Source: DASUDX01 sp036275365 (GTDB lineage Bacteria; Pseudomonadota; Gammaproteobacteria; Nevskiales; Nevskiaceae). Taken from it: a stretch of 24,157 nt of DNA. The DNA is taken from NCBI GenBank assembly GCA_036275365.1, contig DASUDX010000027.1, positions 1 through 24,157 on the forward strand, given 5' to 3'. Every line of letters begins with the position of its first letter. Positions within the stretch are counted from its first letter, which is position 1. The position numbers and the translations under genes are program-made. Under the pieces are notes generated by a model that was not told where the DNA came from, did not search any database, and was given only the letters and a program-made list of their open reading frames with translations. Shown in pieces: positions 8,005-14,780 of the stretch.

Positions 8005-8060
8005 GGTGCGCACTCTCCAGATGCTGCGATGAACCGCGGATGAAGCCGAAACCCGGACCT

Positions 8061-8828
8061 TCAGCCGAACATGAAGGCGGTGAGGATGAAGTCCAGCGCC
8101 AGAATCGCCAGCGAGGACATCACCACCGTCGAGGTGGTGGCGCGTGACACGCCTTCCGATGTCGGTGCGGCGTGGAAGCCCTGGTAGACCGCGATCCAGG
8201 CCACCGCCACGCCAAACACCGTGCTCTTGATCAGGCTGTTGCGGATGTCCTCCAGCACCACCGAGGCGCGGATCTGGCCCCAGTAGCTGCCGGCGTCCAC
8301 GCCCAGCAGCTCGACGCCGATGGCATGGCCGCCGGCCACGCCGATCGCCATCACCGCGAAGATCGCCGCCAGCAGCGGCATGGCGATCACCGCCGCCAGG
8401 AAGCGCGGCGCCGCCACCCGCTGCACCGGGTCCACCGCCATCATTTCCATCGCCGACAGCTGGTCGGTGGCGCGCATCAGCCCGAGTTCGGCAGCCAGCG
8501 AGGAGCCGGCGCGGCCGGCGAACAGCAGGGCGGTCACCACCGGCCCCAGCTCGCGCACGATCACCAGGGCATTGAGCACGCCGAGCGAATCCTCGGCACC
8601 GAAGCGCACCAGCGCGTGATAGGCCTGCAGCGCCAGCACCATGCCGACGAAGCTGCCGGAGATGACGATGATGATCAGCGACAGCGCGCCGACCATGTAG
8701 AGCTGCTGGATCACCAGACGCGGCCGCAGCAGCGACACCGGCAGGGCGAACAGCAGCTGCACCAGGAAGAACTGCGCGCGGCCGAGGCCGGCCAGGAACC
8801 CGCCCACCACCTGGGTCAGCGCGTTCAT
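8061..8828 (-). CDS. mlaE: ABC transporter permease MlaE
   Basis: 255 residues with about five to six membrane segments. Family signatures are VIVRELGPVVTALLFAGRAGSSLAAELGLMRATDQLSAMEMMAVDP (the coupling region that meets MlaF) and the C-terminal SLAILALDFILTAFMFG. MlaE is the inner-membrane core of the Mla lipid transporter. It overlaps mlaF by four bases (ATGA) and has GGAG seven bases before its ATG, so it is translated with mlaF. Length is normal for the family (about 260). Confidence 0.96.
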   Translation of the reverse strand: MNALTQVVGGFLAGLGRAQFFLVQLLFALPVSLLRPRLVIQQLYMVGALSLIIIVISGSFVGMVLALQAYHALVRFGAEDSLGVLNALVIVRELGPVVTALLFAGRAGSSLAAELGLMRATDQLSAMEMMAVDPVQRVAAPRFLAAVIAMPLLAAIFAVMAIGVAGGHAIGVELLGVDAGSYWGQIRASVVLEDIRNSLIKSTVFGVAVAWIAVYQGFHAAPTSEGVSRATTSTVVMSSLAILALDFILTAFMFG

Positions 8829-9670
8829 GCCCGCTCTCCACGGGCGAGCAGATCCTCGTGCAGCGGCGGCGCCCGGTAGTGGAAGGCGACCGGGCCGTCG
8901 GCCTCGCCGCGCAGGAACTGCTGGACCCAGGGCGAGGCGGCCTCGCGGACCTCGGCGGGGCTGCCCTGCACCTGGACCTTGCCCTGGGCGATCACATAGG
9001 CGTAGTCGGCGATCGAGAGCACTTCCTCGACATCATGCGAGACCACGATCGAGGTCAGGCCCAGCGCATCGTTGAGCGAGCGGATCAGCCGCATCAGCAC
9101 GCCCATGCTGATCGGGTCCTGGCCGGTGAAGGGTTCGTCGTACATCACCATCGCCGGGTCGAGGGCGATGGCGCGTGCCAGCGCCACGCGCCGGCTCATG
9201 CCGCCGGAGAGCTGCTCGGGGTAGAGATCGCGCGCGCCGCGCAGTCCGACCGCCTGCAGCTTCATCAGCACCAGATCCCGGATCATCGATTCCGGCAGCC
9301 GGGTGTGCTCGCGCAGCGGGAAGGCGACATTCTCGAACACCGAGAGATCGGTGAGCAGGGCGCCGTTCTGGAACAGCATGCCCATGCGCTTGCGCAGGCT
9401 GTAGAGCTCGGCGCGGCGCAGGCGGTGCACATCGGTGCCGTCGAAGGTCACGCTGCCGGCGGCGGGCCGCCACTGGCCGCCGATCAGGCGCAGCAGGGTG
9501 GTCTTGCCGGTGCCCGAGGGCCCCATGATCGCCGTGACCTTGCCGCGCGGGATGTCGATATCCACCCCGTCATAGATGGTGCGAGGTCCGTGGGCGAAGC
9601 GCAGGGCCCGGGCGCGGACGAGCGCGTCGGAGATCGGTTCGGGCACGGTCTTCGGCTGATCGGTGGACAA
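8825..9670 (-). CDS. mlaF: ABC transporter ATP-binding protein MlaF
   Basis: 281 residues. Walker A GPSGTGKT (50-57), Q-loop near Gln101, ABC signature LSGGM (154-158), Walker B VMYDEP (175-180) and switch His212 (SHDV) are all present, so it should be active. The C-terminal extension (about 245-281, with FHYRAP) fits MlaF, whose tail contacts the partner subunit and MlaB. It powers phospholipid transport through MlaE. The start is uncertain: TTG at 9670 gives the full ORF, while GTG at 9646 (before PEPISDA) is possible, and neither has a clear Shine-Dalgarno. It is the first gene of the mla operon, 88 bases after lipB, with a candidate -10 box in the gap. Confidence 0.95.
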   Translation of the reverse strand: MSTDQPKTVPEPISDALVRARALRFAHGPRTIYDGVDIDIPRGKVTAIMGPSGTGKTTLLRLIGGQWRPAAGSVTFDGTDVHRLRRAELYSLRKRMGMLFQNGALLTDLSVFENVAFPLREHTRLPESMIRDLVLMKLQAVGLRGARDLYPEQLSGGMSRRVALARAIALDPAMVMYDEPFTGQDPISMGVLMRLIRSLNDALGLTSIVVSHDVEEVLSIADYAYVIAQGKVQVQGSPAEVREAASPWVQQFLRGEADGPVAFHYRAPPLHEDLLARGERA

Positions 9671-9697
9671 GGGGAGGCGGCGGGGAGAATGCCGCGG

Positions 9698-9703
9698 ATT
9701 GTA
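9698..9703 (-). promoter_or_regulatory. Candidate -10 box for the mla operon
   Basis: On the minus strand TACAAT (five of six matches to the -10 consensus) lies in the 88-base lipB-mlaF gap, 27 bases from the TTG start. The leader would be about 20 bases, much like the layout at purL. No convincing -35 box is visible, so mla could also be read through from lipB. Confidence 0.4.
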
Positions 9704-9758
9704 GGGTCAAGATGCCGCCACCGGCTGAATCCCGGTTGAATGGCGCGCGAAGGTGGAC

Positions 9759-10511
9759 TCAGAGCAAGGCCTGCAGACGCGCCAGCAGGCGGGCTTCCAC
9801 GGTGGGCAGGTCCGGTCCGCCGAGCTCGCGCACCTGGGTCATGCGCAGCCCGGCGTAGCCACAGGGATTGATCCGCGAGAAGGGCTCGAGGTCCATGTCG
9901 ACATTCAGCGACAGACCGTGGTAGCTGCAGCCGCGGGTCACCCGCAGGCCGAGGCTGCCGATCTTGCGCGCCTCCGGCCCGGCGCCGAAGTCGCGCTCCA
10001 CATACACGCCCGGGGCCTCGGCGCGGGCGAAGGCGGTGATGCCGAAGCCGGCGAGCGTCTCGATCATCGCCTGCTCGAGCCGGGTCACCAGGCTGCGGAT
10101 GCCATAGCCACGGCGGTGCAGATCGAGCAGGGGGTAGACCACGATTTGCCCCGGTCCGTGATAGGTCACCTGGCCGCCCCGGTTGCTGGCGACCACCGGA
10201 ATCGATCCCGGCAGCAGCAGGTGCTCGGGGCGGCCGGCCTGGCCCTGGGTGAACACCGGTGGATGCTGCACCACCCACAGCTGATCCTCGCTGCGCGCAT
10301 CGCGTGCCTCGGTGTAGGTCCGCATCTGCGCATAGACCGTCGCGTAATCGGCCAGCCCCAGCGCCCGTACCGTCAGCCCCGCCGCGGTCTCGGCGCGGTC
10401 GGGGTTCAGAAGGCCTCCAGCGGTGGCAGGCGTGCGCGCCTCCGGCAGGGGCGTGGCCCCCTCGGCGCGCTCGGGCGCCGGCCCCCCGCTGCGGCCCGCC
10501 GCCGGGTTCAC
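9759..10511 (-). CDS. lipB: Octanoyl-[ACP]:protein N-octanoyltransferase
   Basis: LipB moves octanoyl from acyl carrier protein to lipoyl domains, the first step of lipoate synthesis, in the cytoplasm. Clear family motifs are VVQHPPVFTQGQAG, SNRGGQVTYHGPGQIVVYPL, the lysine in RKIGSLGLRV (Lys183) and the cysteine in INPCGYAG (Cys217). Their spacing of 34 residues equals that of the catalytic pair in E. coli LipB. The start given is GTG at 10511, overlapping the dacA stop as GTGA, for 250 residues. About 34 leading residues (Pro/Ala/Gly-rich) have no counterpart in LipB. A CTG at 10409, preceded by GGAGG, would give 216 residues, close to the usual 213. No ATG, GTG or TTG lies between the two. 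lipA is not next to it. Confidence 0.93.
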   Translation of the reverse strand: MNPAAGRSGGPAPERAEGATPLPEARTPATAGGLLNPDRAETAAGLTVRALGLADYATVYAQMRTYTEARDARSEDQLWVVQHPPVFTQGQAGRPEHLLLPGSIPVVASNRGGQVTYHGPGQIVVYPLLDLHRRGYGIRSLVTRLEQAMIETLAGFGITAFARAEAPGVYVERDFGAGPEARKIGSLGLRVTRGCSYHGLSLNVDMDLEPFSRINPCGYAGLRMTQVRELGGPDLPTVEARLLARLQALL

Positions 10512-11650
10512 CCGAACAGCCACAGCCGCAGGGTGTCGATCAGCCGCCGCCACCAGCTGCCGGCCGGCACATCCTCGAGCACCACCAGCGGCAGCTCGCG
10601 CAGGGTCTTGCCATCCAGGGAGACGGTCAGCTGGCCCACGGTCTGGCCGCGGCTGAGCGGGGCGATCGCGGGACCGTCGAAGCGGGTCTGCACCTCGAGG
10701 CGGTCCTTGGTCTCGCGCGGCAGGGTCAGCGCCAGCGGCTCCAGCGTGCCCACCGCCACCTCCGGGCGGGCGCCCTTCCACACCACGGTCTTGCCGGCCG
10801 GCGTCTCGGCACCGAACAGTTTCACCGTCTCGAAGAAGCGGAAGCCCCAGCTCAGCAGCTCCTGGGTGGCCTGCTCGCGATAGGCCCAGCTGTCCGCGCC
10901 CATCACCACCGAGATCAGCCGCCGACCCTCGCGCTGCGCCGAGGCGAGCAGGCAGTAGCCGGCCGCCTGGGTATGACCGGTCTTGATGCCGTCGACGCTG
11001 GGATCCTTGCCGAGCAGGTAGTTGCGATTGGCCTGGCGGATGCCGTTGTAGACGAACTCCTTCTCCGCATACATCGGGTAGTGGTCGGGGAAGTCGCGGA
11101 TCAGCGCCTGGCCGAGCAGGGCGAGGTCGTGGGCGGTGGTGTAGTGCTCCGCATCCGGCAGGCCCGGGGCATTGGTGAAGTGGGTGTTCTTCATGCCCAG
11201 CCGCTTGGCGTGCTGGTTCATCAGCTCGGCAAAGGCCTGCTCGCTGCCGGCCAGATGCTCGGCCATGGCGATGCTGGAATCGTTGCCGGACTGGATCACG
11301 ATGCCGCGCAGCAGATCCTCCAGCTTCACCCGCGAGCCGACATTGAGGAACATCCGCGACTCGCTCGAGTCGATGCCCTGGCGCCAGGCCTTCTCGCTGA
11401 TCAGCACCATGTCCTCGAGGCTGGCGCGCCCGCGGGCGATCTCGTCATAGACCACATAGCTGAGCATCACCTTGGTGATGCTCGCCGGTTCCACGCGGGC
11501 CTCGGCGTTGTTGCCGGCCAGGACTTCGCCGCTGGCGGCGTCCATCAGCACCCAGGACTTGGCGGCGATGGTCGGCGGATCGGGGATGTTGGCGGCGAGG
11601 GCGAGGCCCGGCAGCAGCAACAGGCTGGCGAGGAGACGACGAGCATTCAT
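10508..11650 (-). CDS. dacA: D-alanyl-D-alanine carboxypeptidase (PBP5/6-like)
   Basis: 380 residues. A signal peptide (1-19, ARRLLASLLLLPGLALA) precedes the penicillin-binding domain with SITK (57-60, Ser57 nucleophile), SGN (121-123) and KTG (223-225). A beta-rich second domain follows, and then a C-terminal amphipathic helix (AGSWWRRLIDTLRLWLFG) that tethers the enzyme to the outer face of the inner membrane. It removes the terminal D-Ala of peptidoglycan stem peptides. A second in-frame ATG at 11662 adds four residues, and neither start has a Shine-Dalgarno. The gene lies 34 bases after rlpA and overlaps lipB by four bases. Confidence 0.96.
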   Translation of the reverse strand: MNARRLLASLLLLPGLALAANIPDPPTIAAKSWVLMDAASGEVLAGNNAEARVEPASITKVMLSYVVYDEIARGRASLEDMVLISEKAWRQGIDSSESRMFLNVGSRVKLEDLLRGIVIQSGNDSSIAMAEHLAGSEQAFAELMNQHAKRLGMKNTHFTNAPGLPDAEHYTTAHDLALLGQALIRDFPDHYPMYAEKEFVYNGIRQANRNYLLGKDPSVDGIKTGHTQAAGYCLLASAQREGRRLISVVMGADSWAYREQATQELLSWGFRFFETVKLFGAETPAGKTVVWKGARPEVAVGTLEPLALTLPRETKDRLEVQTRFDGPAIAPLSRGQTVGQLTVSLDGKTLRELPLVVLEDVPAGSWWRRLIDTLRLWLFG

Positions 11651-11684
11651 GGCAGGCAGCATGGGGGTGGAAAAGGGGAAGGGC

Positions 11685-12578
11685 TCAGGGCAGGACCGCC
11701 GGATTGACGCTGTGCCCGGCCGCCTCGAGGCGGCTGCGGGCGGCGAGCAGGGCCTCCTGACTGGCGAAGGGGCCCAGCACCACGCGGTGCACCGGCAGGC
11801 CATCGATCTGGTCACTGTGAATGGTGATGCTGGCGAGATCCAGGCGTTGCAGATCCTCGCGCAGCGAGACTGCGGCGATCGGATCGCTGAAGGCCCCGGC
11901 CTGCAGATAGCGGGCCGCCTCCGGAGTGGCGGCCAGCACCGGGTCGACGCTGCGCGGCGGCGGCACGGCGCCCGGATCCAGGGCCTCGACCTCGACCGGA
12001 CCGGTGCCGCCCTGCAGGCCGATGCGGGTGGCGGCGGCGTAGGAGAGATCGATGATGCGGCCGTCGTGGAACGGGCCGCGATCGTTCACCCGCACCACCA
12101 CGCTCTTGCCGTTGGCCAGGTGGGTGACCCGCACATAGCTGGGCAGCGGCAGGGTCTTGTGGGCGGCGCTGAGGGCGTACATGTCGTAGGCCTCGCCGCT
12201 GGAGGTGCGGCGGCCGTGGAACTTCTTGCCGTACCAGGAGGCGATGCCCACCTCGCGGTAACCGCGGGCGCTGTCGAGCACGTGGTAGCGCTTGCCGAAC
12301 ACCACATAGCTCTTGGGATTGCCCGAGGCACTCTTGGGCTCCGGCCGCGGCACCGGCTCGGGCAGCCGGTCGAGGCCCGGTGGAATCTCGTGCGGGGCCG
12401 GTCCGGAGTCCTTGCCCGGCTTGAAGGCGCCGGACTCCAGTGGCGCACCCGGCCCGGCGGGCACCACCACGGGGGCGGCCCGCGCCTCGTCCTCGCGCTC
12501 CGGCAGCCGGCTGGCACAGCCGGCGGAAAGCAGGGCCAGCAGCAGCGCCAGCAGAGCCGGCTGAGGCAGCGGCCTCAC
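11685..12578 (-). CDS. rlpA: Septal ring lytic transglycosylase RlpA
   Basis: 297 residues. The signal peptide has a lipobox LLSAGC (lipidated Cys21), and a Pro-rich linker follows. The double-psi beta-barrel domain (about 108-200) contains GIASWYGKKFHGRRTSSGE, HKTLPLP and VRVNDRGPF. Glu129, His140 and Asp166 match, with constant offset, the active-site residues Glu120, His131 and Asp157 that I recall from Pseudomonas RlpA, so it should cleave denuded glycan. A SPOR domain (about 223-297) binds such glycan at the septum. The start is GTG at 12578, giving a GTGA overlap with the mltB stop; the lipoprotein signal begins right there. The upstream open frame lies inside mltB and is rejected. Confidence 0.94.
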   Translation of the reverse strand: MRPLPQPALLALLLALLSAGCASRLPEREDEARAAPVVVPAGPGAPLESGAFKPGKDSGPAPHEIPPGLDRLPEPVPRPEPKSASGNPKSYVVFGKRYHVLDSARGYREVGIASWYGKKFHGRRTSSGEAYDMYALSAAHKTLPLPSYVRVTHLANGKSVVVRVNDRGPFHDGRIIDLSYAAATRIGLQGGTGPVEVEALDPGAVPPPRSVDPVLAATPEAARYLQAGAFSDPIAAVSLREDLQRLDLASITIHSDQIDGLPVHRVVLGPFASQEALLAARSRLEAAGHSVNPAVLP

Positions 12579-13636
12579 GGCGCGGCGGCCTCGGCATCGC
12601 GGGCGGCCATCGCCTGGGCCAGCTGGGTGACGGTCATCGCGTAGTAGACGCGCGGGTTGTAGCTCATCACCGAATAGAAGTTGGCGAGCCCCACCCAGTA
12701 CTCCGGCCCCTGGTCGGTCTGCAGCTCGATCAGCCCGGCCCGCAGCGAGGCCGGCAGCTCGGTGGCCGGCTGGATCCCCAGCGCCTGCAGCTCGCCGACG
12801 CTGTGGGTGGCGCGCGGCTGGTTGCGCGGCAGCGTCGCCGGCAGGCTGCGGGTGAGGCTCGCCGGGACCGCCAGCGGCAGCCCCCGCTGCCAGCGGCGGG
12901 CGGGATCGTAGTCGTTGAAATAGCGGGCGATGCTGCCGATGGCATCGGCCGCGCTCCACAGATCGCGCTGGCCATCGCCGTCGAAGTCGACCGCCAGGCG
13001 CCGGTAATTGCTGGGCATGAACTGGGCCCAGCCCATGGCCCCGGCATAGGAGCCCAGGGCCGCGGTGGGCTCGCGGCCGCCGTCGCGGCACCAGGCGAAG
13101 AAGGCCACCAGCTCGGAGAAGAAGAAGGCCGACCGGGTCGGGTGCTCGAAGCCCTGGGTGGCCAGGGCATCCAGCACCCGCGCCTTGCCGGTGATGCGGC
13201 CGAAGTTGGTTTCCAGGCCCAGCACCCCGGCGATCACGGCCGGCGGCACCCCGTATTCGCGCTCCGCCTGGGCCAGCCAGCCGCGGTGCTCGGCGAGAAA
13301 CTCGGCGCCCCGGCGGATGCGCGGCTCGTCCACCCGCTTGGCGGCGTAGGTGGTCCAGGTCTCGGTCTTCTCGGCGGCCTTCTGCTCGGCCTCGATCAGG
13401 GCCGGAATCTGCTGGGCCTGCCCCAGCGCCTGCCGCACCAGGGCCAGCTCCGCCTCGCTGAAGCCATGCTCGCTGCGCAGCTGGCGCGCCAGCTCGGCGG
13501 CCCGCGGATGGTCGCGGTAGTCGGCCTGGGCACTGGCGGCCACCAGCAGCAGGGCGCCGACGCCGGCCCGGCCCTGCCGCAGCCAGGACAAGCGCCGTGG
13601 CATCCGATGGGGGAGGGAAGCGAGGAAGAAGGTCAT
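12575..13636 (-). CDS. mltB: Lytic murein transglycosylase B family
   Basis: 353 residues of the MltB/SLT family 3 type. The catalytic glutamate is Glu142 in GVLGLETNFG. Also present are GSYAGAMGWAQFMPSNY (196-211) and the EF-hand-like calcium loop DFDGDGQRDLW (218-228). It cleaves glycan strands to 1,6-anhydro ends. The N-terminus has a signal sequence ending in ASAQA (about residue 38) with no lipobox cysteine, so unlike E. coli MltB it is probably soluble in the periplasm or membrane-held by an uncleaved helix. The ATG at 13636 lies seven bases after the rodA stop; a second ATG at 13603 (MPRRLSW) gives a neater signal peptide. It overlaps rlpA by four bases. Confidence 0.95.
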   Translation of the reverse strand: MTFFLASLPHRMPRRLSWLRQGRAGVGALLLVAASAQADYRDHPRAAELARQLRSEHGFSEAELALVRQALGQAQQIPALIEAEQKAAEKTETWTTYAAKRVDEPRIRRGAEFLAEHRGWLAQAEREYGVPPAVIAGVLGLETNFGRITGKARVLDALATQGFEHPTRSAFFFSELVAFFAWCRDGGREPTAALGSYAGAMGWAQFMPSNYRRLAVDFDGDGQRDLWSAADAIGSIARYFNDYDPARRWQRGLPLAVPASLTRSLPATLPRNQPRATHSVGELQALGIQPATELPASLRAGLIELQTDQGPEYWVGLANFYSVMSYNPRVYYAMTVTQLAQAMAARDAEAAAP

Positions 13637-13643
13637 CGCGCGC

Positions 13644-14780
13644 TCAGTTGGACAGCAGCTTGCGGTGGGTATGGATGGACATGAGGATGCCGAAGCCGGC
13701 CAGCATGCTCACCATCGAGGTGCCGCCGAAGCTGATCAGCGGCAGGGGCACGCCCACCACCGGCAGCAGGCCGATGACCATGCCCATATTGATGAAGACG
13801 TAGACGAAGAAGGTCATTGACAGCGCCCCGGCGACCAGGCGCTGGAAGGTGTCCTGGGCGCGCAGGGCGATGAACAGCCCGCGGGCGACGATGGTGAGAT
13901 AGAGCAGCAGCAGGGCGATCACGCCGATCAGCCCGAGCTCCTCGGCGAACACCGCGAAGATGAAGTCGGTGTGCGATTCCGGCAGGAAGTCGAGCTTGGC
14001 CTGGGTGCCTTCCATCCAGCCCTTGCCGAAGGTGCCGCCGGAGCCGATGGCGATCTTCGACTGGGTGATGTGATAGCCGGTGCCGAGCGGGTCGGATTCC
14101 GGATCGAGCAGGGTGAGGATGCGCTGGCGCTGATAGTCGTGCAGGCGGTTCCAGAGGATCGGCGCGGCTGCCGCCACCGCCGCCAGCGCGCCGAAGATCC
14201 AGCGCCAGCCGAGGCCGGAGAAGAACAGGGCGAAGCCGCCGGCGGTGATGATCAGCAGGGCGGTGCCCAGATCCGGCTGCAGCATGACCAGCACGCTGGG
14301 GATGCCCAGCAGGGCCACCGCCACGCCGACGGTCAGCCAGTTGGGCGGCAGCGGGCGCGCGTGCAGGAAGGCCGCCATGCACAGCGGCATGGCGAGCTTC
14401 ATCAGCTCCGAGGGCTGGAACCGGAGGATGCCGAGATCGAGCCAGCGCTGGGCGCCCTTGGCGTGGTCGCCGAGGATCAGGGTCAGGATCAGCAGCACGG
14501 TGGTGGCGGCGTAGAGCCAGGGGCTGGCGGCCCGGTACATCTCCGGGGTGGCCTGGGCGGCCAGCACCATCACCGTGAGCCCGATGGCCAGACGCTGGGC
14601 CTGGCTGATCACCGCGGCCACCGAATGCCCGGAGGCCGAGTAGAGCACCAGCAGGCCCACCGCGCCGAGGGTCAGCAGCAGGCTCAGCAGCAGCAGGTCC
14701 AGATGCAGCCGGCCGCCGAACCAGTCATCCCAGCCGCTGTGACGGGGCCGGCTGCGGGTGGCGATGTGCAGCGTGCTCAT
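13644..14780 (-). CDS. rodA: Rod-shape SEDS glycosyltransferase RodA
   Basis: 378 residues with about ten membrane segments. SEDS motifs are GAQRWLDLGILRFQPSELMKLAMP (109-132), MLQPDLGTALL (166-176), GSGGTFGKGW (246-255) and FLPESHTDFIFAVFAEELG (265-283), whose Asp272 corresponds to the catalytic Asp262 of E. coli. RodA polymerises lipid II with PBP2 as partner. It overlaps mrdA by four bases (ATGA) and has GGAGA seven bases before its ATG, so the two partner proteins are made together. Confidence 0.97.
   Translation of the reverse strand: MSTLHIATRSRPRHSGWDDWFGGRLHLDLLLLSLLLTLGAVGLLVLYSASGHSVAAVISQAQRLAIGLTVMVLAAQATPEMYRAASPWLYAATTVLLILTLILGDHAKGAQRWLDLGILRFQPSELMKLAMPLCMAAFLHARPLPPNWLTVGVAVALLGIPSVLVMLQPDLGTALLIITAGGFALFFSGLGWRWIFGALAAVAAAAPILWNRLHDYQRQRILTLLDPESDPLGTGYHITQSKIAIGSGGTFGKGWMEGTQAKLDFLPESHTDFIFAVFAEELGLIGVIALLLLYLTIVARGLFIALRAQDTFQRLVAGALSMTFFVYVFINMGMVIGLLPVVGVPLPLISFGGTSMVSMLAGFGILMSIHTHRKLLSN

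Noticed and set aside
8005..8841. Long N-terminal extension of MlaD running through mlaE
   Set aside because: The extension lies in a shifted frame of mlaE and has no membrane or MCE features; the MlaD anchor starts at ATG 8004.
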